Below, piece after piece: positions 26,901-34,944 of a DNA stretch of 64,000 nucleotides. A program made the translations under genes and the position numbers. Numbering within the stretch: the stretch's first letter is position 1; each line of letters begins with the position of its first letter. The notes under the pieces were generated by a model. It was given only the letters and a program-made list of their open reading frames with translations. It did not search any database and was not told the origin of the DNA. This stretch comes from Microbispora sp. H11081 (GTDB taxonomy: Bacteria; Actinomycetota; Actinomycetes; Streptosporangiales; Streptosporangiaceae), in assembly GCF_012999535.1 (NCBI RefSeq), contig NZ_JABBWV010000005.1, positions 62,001-126,000 on the forward strand, read 5' to 3'.

Positions 26901-27023
26901 CACCGCCAGCAGGCTCCTGCGCCGCGGCGGCAGTGCGACGGCACGCCCCGCGCTACGGACGTCGAGCGGCCCCAGAACGTCGATGGTCCAGCGGTCGGTG
27001 CGGCTGCCCTGATTTCCTGTCAT
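23970..27023 (-). CDS. AfsR/SARP family regulator with NB-ARC and TPR domains
   Basis: 1017 residues. N-terminal winged-helix DNA-binding domain (about 12-95, ending QLTDGLWGE). Bacterial transcriptional activation domain (about 100-250: RFEELTRNGQRL, ELRIQAYEGLFAAGL). ATPase (about 290-560) with Walker A TGAGGSGKTRLAVAVA and VLVVLDNCEQV. C-terminal TPR-like helices (about 640-960). Such large SARPs activate secondary metabolite clusters. It is divergent from a LAL regulator and upstream of the lanthipeptide synthetase, so it is the likely cluster activator. Confidence 0.92.
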   Translation of the reverse strand: MTGNQGSRTDRWTIDVLGPLDVRSAGRAVALPPRRRSLLAVLALRAGGVVTADQLTDGLWGELPPPTAIRTLHAHIAKLNAVLADCGDERVIRRRDPGYVLNTDTVRIDRDRFEELTRNGQRLSADGRFAEAARSFESGLALWRGDALSDCRLYGWAVTEQVYLEELRIQAYEGLFAAGLAAGLTPEPERTERLIAANPLRERLWELLIVALQVSGRSGDALAAYRRARRTLVDELGMEPGEGLRQVEAGVLRGVTEPRALLGLAPSPETRTGAAGPAAPHTLPQEVSSLVGRTADIAETRAALRRARLVTLTGAGGSGKTRLAVAVARAAADDFTEAAFVDLAATHDGDGVADAIAAAMEVRPSAGSRMPDELAGRIRHDRVLVVLDNCEQVAAECAELAGRLLSRCPGLRILATSQTTLRLPGEEVRVVPALGLPDPARVHTAADLAGYDAVTLFAERAGIRRIEVLSAADARALAAICARCDGLPLAIELAAARARLLTLPEIAHRMREPYEVLVDGPRGTRPQHRALRATVEWSYGLLNEEERGALRRLSVLSGGFTLEAAAAVLPGIPVLGTMSRLVDKSLLKAVPTPSGMRYRLLETIRGHAHERLEAHPLEHTRARRDHAAYCLSRAEAAERGLQGPDLGALKAEIAEHHEDMRAATAWLTAHDPESALRLAASLWRYHYLRGRYGEGRAWLGSALAAATPAVPRRVLAKAYWAAARLAALECDYQEAAGLAESAIEAYGGERDAEGVARSEELLGSIFRELGDYGRAIELGRRSLAAAERGGDPWATGHASQLLGFASWLSGDFDSAARLSGAAIRVLTRVGDRERLAWCRLDLGAVALYTGDLGAAAHHLGQALPAFSELCFKEGIAWAENLFALVDLKLGRVDHALRRLALSLSLHHELGDRWRQASVVDALARAVALSGDGAFAAELLGAAEHIRKEIGTPVPFCERAAHEKTHALVRAMVTPSAYENARLHGTGLDVGRLRRQIARLLGRATAPGAAEPSLAVAR

Positions 27024-27177
27024 GGTCCAGACCCGTGATCCTGCGGCGGTACCCGGCGGGTTCGATGTGACAACACGCTAGGCAGGGCGCGATTCGCTCG
27101 GAATCCGGAACGCCTACCTATTCCGGGGTCGCGCGCTACCTATATCTGGAAGATCCGCTCCGTGCCACAATCCGGGC

Positions 27178-29769
27178 ATGGGCGGGCCGATGCTCGAGCG
27201 CGAGCAGGAGTTGGCGGAGCTGAGCGCGGCCGTACGCGAAGCGGCGGGCGGCATGGGCTCGATCGTGTTGATCAACGGCGAGGCGGGGATAGGGAAGACG
27301 AACCTGGCGGGCTCGCTGTCCTCCATGCTTCCGCCGGACGGCCGTCTGCTGGTCGGCTACTGCGACGACCTCGCCACCCGGCGGGTGTTCGGCCCGCTAC
27401 GCGATCTCGCCGGCGAGGTGGGGGCCGCCCTCGCCGAGGCTCTGGAATCCGCTGACCGCACCCGGGTGATCGAGCTGCTCCAGGCGGAACTGGCCGGCGC
27501 GGGCCCGACCGTCCTCGTGGTCGAGGACCTGCACTGGGTGGACGAGGCGACACTCGACGTGCTGCGCTTCCTGGCCCGCCGGGTGTCCACGATGCCGGCC
27601 GTGCTGGTGCTGACGTATCGCGACGACGAGCTGACCCGGGATCACCCGCTGCGGCACCTGCTCGGAGTGGTCGCGAGGACGGAGCGCGTCCGCCGGCTGG
27701 CGCTGCCCCCGCTGTCGCCCGACGCGGTGCGCCGGCTCGGCGACGGTCACGACATCGACGTGGACCGGTTGTACGCGCTGACGGCGGGCAACCCGTTCTT
27801 CGTCGTGGAGGTGCTGGCCGCGCACGACCACGAGAAAGTCCCCGCGACGGTCAGCGAGGCCGTACAGGCCAGGCTGCACAGCCTCGACGTGTCGGCGCGC
27901 GACGCGCTGGAGCTGCTGTCCGTCATCCCGTCCAGCGTGGAACGGTGGCTGGCGGAGACGATCGTTCCCGGCGGCCTGCCGGCGCTGGCCTCGGCGGAGC
28001 GGTCCGGTGTGCTGGTGCTCGAAGCGGACCGCGTGGCCTTCCGGCACGAGCTCACGCGCCGGTCCATTGTCGATTCCATGCCTGTGACACGTCGTGTGGC
28101 CTGCCACCGGACCGTGTTGCGGGCGATGCTCGACGCGGGCCGTTCCGTCGACGTCTCGCGCGTCGTGCATCACGCGGCGGAGGCGGGCGACGACGACATC
28201 ATCGTGAAGTACGGCTGGGCGGCCGCACACGAGGCGGCCTCGGCGGGCTCCCACACCGAGGCCGTCGCGCACTACCGGCGCCTCGTCGAACGCCGGGCGG
28301 CGTTCACCCCGGCGGATCAGGCCGAACTGCTCGAAGGCTACGCCGTGGAGTGCTACACGGTCGGACTGGCCGATCTCGCCGTGGCCGCGCAGCAGGACGC
28401 GGTGCGGCTACGCCGCGAGCTGAGGGATCCGGTGGCGCTGGGACTCGCCCTGCGCTGGCTGTCCCGCATGCACTGGTGGGCGGTCGACCGGCCGGCGGCC
28501 GAGGCGGCCGCGGCCGAGGCCACGGTGATCCTCACCGACGCGGGCGACGCGCGTGCGCTGGCCCTTGCGCTCAGCAACGAGTCGCATCTGCACATGCTGT
28601 CCGGGCGGCTGGAGGAGAGCATCACGATCGGCCGTCGTGCGGCCCGGATGGCGCGGGAGCTGGACGACGCCGCCATCCTGTCGCACGCGCTGACGAACAT
28701 CGGCGGGTCGCTGTGGTACGTCTACCAGTCCGATGCCCGGACGGTGCTGGCCGAAGCGCTGGAGGTCGCGCTTGCGGCAGGCGAGGGCGAGCATGCCTGC
28801 CGGGTGTGGACGGCCCTGGTGTGGTTGCTCATCGACAGCGGCCAGATCGCAGAGGCCGAGACCGTTCTCCGCGACGCTCTGGAGTTCGCCGACGAAGGGG
28901 AGTTCCTCGGTTATCTGCGCCATTTCCGCGTCTGCGAAAGTGTGATCAGTCTTGCCAGGGGCCACTTGCACCAGGCCGAGCGTCAGGCGGAGCTGGCGCT
29001 CGACGCCCAGACGATCACACGCGGAGAGGCGCTGGTCGTGCAGGGACGCGCACGCGTACGCCGCGGCCTGCCCGGCGGGCGCGAGATACTCGACGAGGCA
29101 TGGCAGATCGCCCGGCGACTCGGCGAGGCACAGCGCCTCGCCCCCGCCGCCTCGGCTCTCCTCGAAGCGGCCTGGCTCGACGGTGACGCGGCGGCCGCGG
29201 TCACCGCCGTGCTTCCGTGGTACGAGGAAGTCCGGCGCCACGGCCTCAAGGGCGACCGGGCCGAGCTCGGACACTGGTTGCGCCGCGTGGGCACCCCCGT
29301 CGGGGCCGAGTTCTCCGGACACCCCTACGCGCTGCTCGCGCACGGACAGTGGCGCGAGGCGGCCGAAGTGTGGCAGCGCGCGGGCTACCCGTACGAGCAC
29401 GCGCTCGCGCTCACCGAGAGCGACGACCCCGCCGACCTGCTCATCGCGCTGAGAACACTCGACGGCCTCGGTGCGGAACCGCTCGGACGACGCGTGCGCG
29501 AGCGGCTCAGGGCGCTGGGCGTCAGCCGCGTCCCGCGCGGTCCCATGTCGTCGACGAGACAGAACGCCGCCCAGCTCACCGGCCGTCAGCTGGAGGTGGT
29601 CGGTCTTCTGGCCGAGGGCCTGACGAACGCCGAGATCGCCGCCCGGCTCGTGCTGTCGGTTCGCACCGTGGACGCTCACGTCGCCGCCGTCCTCGGCAAG
29701 CTCCACGCCCGGACGCGGCACGACGCCGTGCGGGAGGCGCGGCGGCTCGGGCTCCTGGACGACAGGTGA
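27178..29769 (+). CDS. LAL-type LuxR family ATP-binding regulator
   Basis: 863 residues, ATG 27178. N-terminal AAA-type ATPase: Walker A INGEAGIGKT (about residues 35-45) and Walker B VLVVEDLHWVDEA. A long helical/TPR middle carries the signal-sensing part. C-terminal LuxR helix-turn-helix (about 800-860) reads LTGRQLEVVGLLAEGLTNAE, then IAARLVLSVRTVDAHVAAVL. Large LALs commonly pair with SARPs at biosynthetic clusters. It shares a 154-base intergenic region with the AfsR-like gene, so reciprocal control is plausible. Confidence 0.92.
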   Translation: MGGPMLEREQELAELSAAVREAAGGMGSIVLINGEAGIGKTNLAGSLSSMLPPDGRLLVGYCDDLATRRVFGPLRDLAGEVGAALAEALESADRTRVIELLQAELAGAGPTVLVVEDLHWVDEATLDVLRFLARRVSTMPAVLVLTYRDDELTRDHPLRHLLGVVARTERVRRLALPPLSPDAVRRLGDGHDIDVDRLYALTAGNPFFVVEVLAAHDHEKVPATVSEAVQARLHSLDVSARDALELLSVIPSSVERWLAETIVPGGLPALASAERSGVLVLEADRVAFRHELTRRSIVDSMPVTRRVACHRTVLRAMLDAGRSVDVSRVVHHAAEAGDDDIIVKYGWAAAHEAASAGSHTEAVAHYRRLVERRAAFTPADQAELLEGYAVECYTVGLADLAVAAQQDAVRLRRELRDPVALGLALRWLSRMHWWAVDRPAAEAAAAEATVILTDAGDARALALALSNESHLHMLSGRLEESITIGRRAARMARELDDAAILSHALTNIGGSLWYVYQSDARTVLAEALEVALAAGEGEHACRVWTALVWLLIDSGQIAEAETVLRDALEFADEGEFLGYLRHFRVCESVISLARGHLHQAERQAELALDAQTITRGEALVVQGRARVRRGLPGGREILDEAWQIARRLGEAQRLAPAASALLEAAWLDGDAAAAVTAVLPWYEEVRRHGLKGDRAELGHWLRRVGTPVGAEFSGHPYALLAHGQWREAAEVWQRAGYPYEHALALTESDDPADLLIALRTLDGLGAEPLGRRVRERLRALGVSRVPRGPMSSTRQNAAQLTGRQLEVVGLLAEGLTNAEIAARLVLSVRTVDAHVAAVLGKLHARTRHDAVREARRLGLLDDR

Positions 29770-29797
29770 CCGGCCACCGGTCCGCCCCCTGAGGCCC

Positions 29798-30820
29798 CTA
29801 CCGGACCGCGGGCGCGGCAGGGGCGGTGGAGCCCCGCACGACGAGCTCCGTGGCGAGCTCGACGTGGTGCGACTCGATGCGTTCCCCCGCCGCCAGGCGC
29901 AGCGCCGTACGCACCGCGACGGCGCCCATCTCGCGCAGCGGCTGCCGCACGGTCGTCAGGGGCGGCGAGGCCATCCGGGCGATCTGGGTGTCGTCGAAAC
30001 CGACGATGCTCAGGTCGTCCGGCACCCGCAGCCCCCGCGCCCTGGCCGCCTCCAGCACGCCGAGCGCGATGTCGTCACAGCCCGCGAAGATCGCGGTGGG
30101 CGCCTCCGACAGGGCGAGCAGCGTCGAACCGCCCGCCAGGCCGTCGTGGTAGTGGAAGTTGCCCGTCTGCACGTACCCCGGCAGGAGCGGCGCCTCCGCG
30201 GCCTCCATGGCCGCACGGTAGCCGTGCAGCCTGGCCTGGTTGCAGGCCGCGGTGGCCGGTCCGCCCAGATAGGCGACACGCCGGTGCCCGAGCGCGAGCA
30301 GGTGCTGCGTCGCTGCCAGGCCGCCGGCGAAGTTCGTTGAGCCGACGCTGGTCACCCGGGCCCGCGGCAGGTTCAGCGGGTCGATCACGACCAGGGGCAG
30401 CCGCGCCTTGGCGAGGGCGGCGAGCTGCCCCGTGGTCAGCTCACCCGTGACGGCGACCAGCGCCCGCCGTCCGGCGGCCACCAGATCGCGCGCCCACCCG
30501 GCGGTGCGGTCGGCGGTGCGCCGGATGCTCACCACGACCGCCACGTCGAGATCGGCCCCGGCCCGCACCGCGCCCTGGACGATCTCGGTGGAGTACGCGT
30601 TGAGGTCCGCGTCGAACTCCACCTCGATCGTGCCGGGCGCGGGCTCGGCCCTGCGCTGCGGCGGCGCGACGTAGTCGTGCTGCTCCAGCAGCGACAGCAC
30701 CAGGGACCGGGTCTCCGGCGCGACGTCGCTGCGGCCGTTGAGCACCTTCGAGACGGTCGCGACCGACACCCCGGCCGAGGCGGCGACCATGGCGAGAGTG
30801 GCCCGCCTACGACTCGGCAT
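29798..30820 (-). CDS. LacI family sugar-responsive repressor
   Basis: 340 residues. The N-terminal LacI helix-turn-helix is clear: TLAMVAASAGVSVATVSKVL with the minor-groove hinge NGRSDVAPETR. The periplasmic-binding-like effector domain covers the rest (for example RRVAYLGGPATAACNQARLHG, AIFAGCDDIALGVLEAARARG, SIVGFDDTQIARMASPPLTTV). It overlaps the GH3 gene by 14 bases in the same operon. The CGAAA-N2-TTTCG palindromes between GH3 and the transporter genes are the likely operators, as for the actinomycete BxlR-type xylobiose repressors; the sugar is inferred. Confidence 0.92.
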   Translation of the reverse strand: MPSRRRATLAMVAASAGVSVATVSKVLNGRSDVAPETRSLVLSLLEQHDYVAPPQRRAEPAPGTIEVEFDADLNAYSTEIVQGAVRAGADLDVAVVVSIRRTADRTAGWARDLVAAGRRALVAVTGELTTGQLAALAKARLPLVVIDPLNLPRARVTSVGSTNFAGGLAATQHLLALGHRRVAYLGGPATAACNQARLHGYRAAMEAAEAPLLPGYVQTGNFHYHDGLAGGSTLLALSEAPTAIFAGCDDIALGVLEAARARGLRVPDDLSIVGFDDTQIARMASPPLTTVRQPLREMGAVAVRTALRLAAGERIESHHVELATELVVRGSTAPAAPAVR

Positions 30821-33239
30821 CTGTTCGTCCCTGCTCGGAACCCGCCGCCGATCGCACCTCCACGGGGGTGACCAGCCGCCTGCCGCGGCCGACGTGCCGC
30901 ACCTCGCCGGTCAGCCGTACGCGGCCCTGGCACGGCAGGTCCGACGCGGAGGTGCCCACGAACACCTCGACGTCACCGGGCTCGACGATCCTGCGCAGGT
31001 CACGTCCGGTGAAGGCGGTCCTGTCCGCGTGCACGGCGAAGGTCGCCCGCGCGCTCTCGCCGGGCTCCAGCCGCACCCGGGCGAACCCGGCGAGCTGCCG
31101 CATCGGCCTTGTCACCTGGGCGAGCACGTCGTGCAGGTAGAGCTGGACGACCTCCTCCCCCGCCCGGCCGCCCGTGTTGCGCACGCGCACCGACACGGTG
31201 AACTCCCCGTCGGTGGGCACCTCGTCGTGGCTGATCTCCAGGTCGTCGACCTCGAACGTCGTGTAGGACGTGCCGTGACCGAACGGGAACAGCGGCGTCG
31301 GGTCGAGGTTGCTGATGCCGTGGCTGTGGGAGCCGAGCGGCGGCTGCAGGTAGGTGCCCGGCTGCCCGCCCGGGGTCCGCGGGATCTGCACCGGCAGCTT
31401 CCCGCTGGGCTGCACCCGGCCGGACAGGACGCCGGCGATGGCCGCGCCGCCCTCCTCGCCCGGCATGAACGCCTGGACGAGCGCGGCGGCCCGCTCGCGC
31501 ACCCGCCCCAGCGCGTACGGCCGGCCCGAAACGACGACCACCACGACCGGCGTGCCGGTGGCGGCCAGCTCGGTCAGCAGGTCCTCCTGCACGCCCGGCA
31601 GCCGCAGGTCCTCCACGTCGCAGCCCTCGCCTGACGTGCCGTTGCCGAACAGCCCGGCCAGGTCGCCGACGACGGCCACGCACAGGTCGGACTCCCTGGC
31701 CGCCCGGAGCGCGGCGTCGAAGCCGGAGCGGTCCTCGTCACGCCAGTCGCAGCCACGCTCGTGGACGATCTCGGTGTCCGGCAGCTCGGCCCGCAGCGCG
31801 TCGAGCAGGCTGGGCGCCTCCAGGCCCAGCCCGAGCCCCGGGTGGCGGGGCAGCACGTGGTTGGGGAACGCGTAGCAGCCCATGAACGAGCGGGGGTCGT
31901 CGGCGCAGGGCCCGACCACCGCCAGCCGTCGCGGTCCTGTCCTCTCACCGTCCAGCAGCGGCAGCGCGGTTCCGGCGTCGAGCAGCACGATCGACCGTTC
32001 GGCCAGCTCGCGGGCGAGCGCCCGGTTGTCCGGCGAGTCGAGGTCCACGGCCTCCGCCCCGGCCACCGACTTCTCCGGCGTCCAGTCCGGGTCGAGCAGC
32101 CCGAGCTCCGCCTTCTGGGTGAGCAGGCGGCGCGCGGCCCGGTCGATCAGCGACTCCGGCAGCTCACCCCGCCTCACCCGCTCGGCCAGGTGCTGGCCGA
32201 AGCCGAGCGTGTCGGGCAGCTCGACGTCGAGGCCCGCGGTCAGCGCGAGCACCCCGGCCTCCTCGTGGTCCGCGGCGACCTGGTGCATCTTCGCGAGGAA
32301 CGCGATCGCCCAGTAGTCGGACACGACCGTCCCGGTGAACCCCCACTCGTCGCGCAGCACCTCGGTCAGCAGCCACGGGTCGGCGGCGGCCGGGACACCG
32401 TCCACGTCGGAGTAGGAGTTCATGACGGAACGGGCGCCGCCCTCGGCGATGGCGGTCTCGAACGTCGGCAGGATCATGTCCATCAGCTCGCGCCTGCCCA
32501 TGGGCACCGGGCCGTGGTTGCGGGCCGCGCGGGAGGCGGAGTAACCGGCGAAGTGCTTGAGCGTGGCGATGACGCCGGCGCTTTCCAGGCCGCGCACGTA
32601 GGCGGCGCCGAGCATCGCGACGAGATACGGGTCCTCGCCTATCGTCTCCTCGACCCGGCCCCAGCGGTAGTCGCGGACCACGTCGAGCACGGGCGACAGG
32701 CCCTGGTGGACGCCCACGGCGCGCATGTCCCGCCCGATCGCGGCGGCCATCCGCTCCACCAGTTCGGGGTCGAACGTCGCGCCCCAGGCGATGGCGGCCG
32801 GGTAGACGGTCGCTCCGTAGGTGGTGAAACCGGTCAGGCACTCCTCGTGGACCAGCGCCGGGATGCCGAGGCGGGAGTGCTTCACCACCTCCTCCTGCAA
32901 CCGCACCACCTCCGCGGCGCCCTCCGCCGCGGTCAGGGGGCCGCTGCCGAAGACCCGCGTCAGATGGCCGAGCCCGTGCCTGGCCGCCTCCTCGATCGGC
33001 ACTCTCCCCGAGGCGGCGAACACGTCCTGCATCGGGGCGACGTTGTGCGCTCCGTCGGGTTCGACCTCTTCGTCGGGTTCCATGTCGTTACCGATCCACC
33101 GGCTGCCGAGCTGGCCTATCTTCTCCTCAAGAGTCATCTCGGCGAGGAGCGCCTCGACCCGGTCGGCCACGGGGAGCTCCGGGTCCTGCCACGCCTGGAG
33201 CGTCCCGTCCGCCGTGTGCGTGCGATCAGGGGCCGTCAT
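30807..33239 (-). CDS. GH3 glycoside hydrolase (beta-xylosidase/beta-glucosidase type)
   Basis: 810 residues without a signal peptide, so cytoplasmic. The TIM-barrel domain (about 30-370) contains VHEECLTGF, ATLKHFAGYSASRAARNHGP and the nucleophile region GTVVSDYWAIAFL (Asp in SDYW). An alpha/beta sandwich and a C-terminal FnIII-like domain (RVRNTGGRAGEEVVQLYLHD) follow. The HEECLTG signature is one I associate with actinomycete GH3 beta-xylosidases such as BxlA. With the divergent ABC importer and LacI gene it forms a complete oligosaccharide uptake and hydrolysis unit. Xylobiose is the favoured substrate; cellobiose or another beta-disaccharide is possible. Confidence 0.88.
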   Translation of the reverse strand: MTAPDRTHTADGTLQAWQDPELPVADRVEALLAEMTLEEKIGQLGSRWIGNDMEPDEEVEPDGAHNVAPMQDVFAASGRVPIEEAARHGLGHLTRVFGSGPLTAAEGAAEVVRLQEEVVKHSRLGIPALVHEECLTGFTTYGATVYPAAIAWGATFDPELVERMAAAIGRDMRAVGVHQGLSPVLDVVRDYRWGRVEETIGEDPYLVAMLGAAYVRGLESAGVIATLKHFAGYSASRAARNHGPVPMGRRELMDMILPTFETAIAEGGARSVMNSYSDVDGVPAAADPWLLTEVLRDEWGFTGTVVSDYWAIAFLAKMHQVAADHEEAGVLALTAGLDVELPDTLGFGQHLAERVRRGELPESLIDRAARRLLTQKAELGLLDPDWTPEKSVAGAEAVDLDSPDNRALARELAERSIVLLDAGTALPLLDGERTGPRRLAVVGPCADDPRSFMGCYAFPNHVLPRHPGLGLGLEAPSLLDALRAELPDTEIVHERGCDWRDEDRSGFDAALRAARESDLCVAVVGDLAGLFGNGTSGEGCDVEDLRLPGVQEDLLTELAATGTPVVVVVVSGRPYALGRVRERAAALVQAFMPGEEGGAAIAGVLSGRVQPSGKLPVQIPRTPGGQPGTYLQPPLGSHSHGISNLDPTPLFPFGHGTSYTTFEVDDLEISHDEVPTDGEFTVSVRVRNTGGRAGEEVVQLYLHDVLAQVTRPMRQLAGFARVRLEPGESARATFAVHADRTAFTGRDLRRIVEPGDVEVFVGTSASDLPCQGRVRLTGEVRHVGRGRRLVTPVEVRSAAGSEQGRTDAES

Positions 33240-33258
33240 CTGCTCTCCTCAAAGAAGT

Positions 33259-33272
33259 TTCGAAACATTTCG
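33259..33272. promoter_or_regulatory. LacI operator (GH3 side)
   Basis: TTCGAAACATTTCG contains CGAAA-CA-TTTCG, a palindrome 20 bases upstream of the GH3 start. The identical element in the opposite orientation lies at 33438-33452, so one repressor should control both transcripts. Confidence 0.75.
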
Positions 33273-33379
33273 GCCTCGGGGCCGATATCTTCCGCAGGTT
33301 TCGGCCGACCAAGATCAGCCGGTATACGCCTGTTCGCCGGTACTTTACACACGCCTCACGCCGAGCTGGAGGGGTCGTG

Positions 33380-33389
33380 AGAGCGCTCT
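33380..33389. promoter_or_regulatory. AGAGCGCTCT palindrome at the transporter -35 box
   Basis: Perfect 10-bp palindrome sharing the GAGCGCTC core of CebR-type operators (TGGGAGCGCTCCCA). It ends on the first base of the TTGACA box, so a bound repressor would block the promoter. Confidence 0.5.
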
Positions 33390-33417
33390 TGACAGTGAGG
33401 TACGGCATATCTAGATT
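33389..33417 (+). promoter_or_regulatory. Sigma-70-type promoter for the sugar ABC transporter
   Basis: TTGACA (33389-33394), a 17-base spacer, then TAGATT (33412-33417). The match to consensus is good for an actinomycete. It is followed by the LacI operator at 33438. Confidence 0.7.
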
Positions 33418-33437
33418 GGCGTGCCACGCGGCTTGTG

Positions 33438-33452
33438 TCGAAATGTTTCGAA
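33438..33452. promoter_or_regulatory. LacI operator (transporter side)
   Basis: TCGAAATGTTTCGAA, with core CGAAA-TG-TTTCG, the reverse complement of the GH3-side element. It lies just after the expected transcription start. Confidence 0.75.
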
Positions 33453-33577
33453 CGAGCTGAATTCAAGAAGGAGTGGACAGTGGCACCGGGGTGCCGATCC
33501 ACGTCGCCCCCTTGCCGCGTCCGAGTCGTTTTCACTGAGCCGCGGCCAGCCTCGGCGTTCGACGTACGGAGATCAGC

Positions 33578-34942
33578 GTGGAGTCCAGGACACCATCCCG
33601 CCGCAGTTTCCTCAGCCTTTCCATGGGCCTCCCCCTCGGTGCCGCGTTGGCGGCCTGCGGCACGTCCGGCCCGGCCCCCTCCGGCGGGGGCGCCTCCGGC
33701 GGAGCCGCGGGCGGCGACGGCGGCGGCGGAGGCAAGGCCACCTACTGGTTCCTCCAGGGCCCGCCCGGCGAGGCCCCCCGCACCGCGGCCGTCGAGCGGT
33801 TCAACAAGGCCAACCCCAACGGCCAGATCGCGATCACCACGATCCAGAACGACGCCTACAAGACCAAGATCAAGACGGCGATCGGCGCGAACCAGGCGCC
33901 CACCATCATCTGGGGCTGGGGCGGCGGCGGTCTGCGCAGCTACGTGCAGGCCGGCCAGGTCGAGGACCTCACGTCGTGGTTCGGCGAGAACGCCGCCGTG
34001 AAGGACCGGCTGTTCCCCGGCGCCTTCGGCGCCGCAACGATCGACGGCAAGATCTACGCGATGCCGTGCGAGACCGTCCAGCCGATCGTCCTGTTCTACA
34101 ACAAGAAGGTCTTCGAGAAGGTCGGCGTGCAGCCGCCGCAGTCGTACGGCGACATCCTGGACCTGGTGAAGAAGTTCAACGACGCCGGCGTCGCGCCCTT
34201 CTCGCTGGCCGGCCAGTCGCGCTGGACGAACATGATGTGGCTGGAGTTCCTCTTCGACCGCATCGGCGGCCCCGAGGTGTTCCAGGCCGTCTTCGACGGC
34301 GAGAAGGACGCCTGGAGCAACCCCGCGTCCATCGAGGCCCTGACCAAGATGCAGGAGCTCATCAAGGCCAACGGCTTCATCAAGGGCTTCTCCTCCGTCA
34401 CCGCCGACTCCAACGCCGACCAGGCGCTGCTGTACACCGGCAAGGCCGCGATGATGCTGCACGGCAGCTGGTCGTACGGCATCCAGCAGGAGCAGGGCGG
34501 CGACATCGTCTCCAGCGGCGGCCTCGGCTGGATGAACTTCCCCGGGGTCGACGGCGGCAAGGGCGACCCGTCCAACACCGTCGGCAACCCCGGCCAGTAC
34601 CTGTCGATCTCCTCCAAGGCGACGCCCGAGGAGAAGGAGATCGCCAAGAAGTTCTTCGCGACCGGCGTGCTCGACGACGAAGAGCAGAAGGAATGGGTCA
34701 GCACGGGTGGCGTGCCGATCGTCAAGGGCTCCGACAGCCTGTTCGCCGGCTCCAAGGACGCCGAGTTCCTGAACTTCATCTACGGCGTCTCCAGCAACGC
34801 CAAGGTGTTCGCCCAGTCGTGGGACCAGGCGCTCAGCCCGACCGCGGCCGAGGTGCTGCTGGACAACATCGCCAAGCTGTTCCAGCTGTCGATCTCGCCC
34901 CAGCAGTTCGCCACGAACATGAACGCGGTTATCGGTAAGTAA
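33578..34942 (+). CDS. Sugar ABC transporter substrate-binding lipoprotein
   Basis: 454 residues from GTG 33578 (CGGAGAT upstream). The signal sequence has twin arginines (SRRSFLSLSMGL) and a lipobox LAAC-G, so it is probably a Tat-exported lipoprotein. A Gly/Ser/Pro linker precedes the type-1 solute-binding fold (AVERFNKANPNGQIAITT, KIYAMPCETVQPIVLFYNKK, GKAAMMLHGSWSYG). It belongs to the extracellular carbohydrate-binding family. It is first in a three-gene transporter operon, two bases before the first permease; no ATPase gene is included, so a shared MsiK-type ATPase elsewhere is expected. Confidence 0.93.
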   Translation: MESRTPSRRSFLSLSMGLPLGAALAACGTSGPAPSGGGASGGAAGGDGGGGGKATYWFLQGPPGEAPRTAAVERFNKANPNGQIAITTIQNDAYKTKIKTAIGANQAPTIIWGWGGGGLRSYVQAGQVEDLTSWFGENAAVKDRLFPGAFGAATIDGKIYAMPCETVQPIVLFYNKKVFEKVGVQPPQSYGDILDLVKKFNDAGVAPFSLAGQSRWTNMMWLEFLFDRIGGPEVFQAVFDGEKDAWSNPASIEALTKMQELIKANGFIKGFSSVTADSNADQALLYTGKAAMMLHGSWSYGIQQEQGGDIVSSGGLGWMNFPGVDGGKGDPSNTVGNPGQYLSISSKATPEEKEIAKKFFATGVLDDEEQKEWVSTGGVPIVKGSDSLFAGSKDAEFLNFIYGVSSNAKVFAQSWDQALSPTAAEVLLDNIAKLFQLSISPQQFATNMNAVIGK

Positions 34943-34944
34943 GC

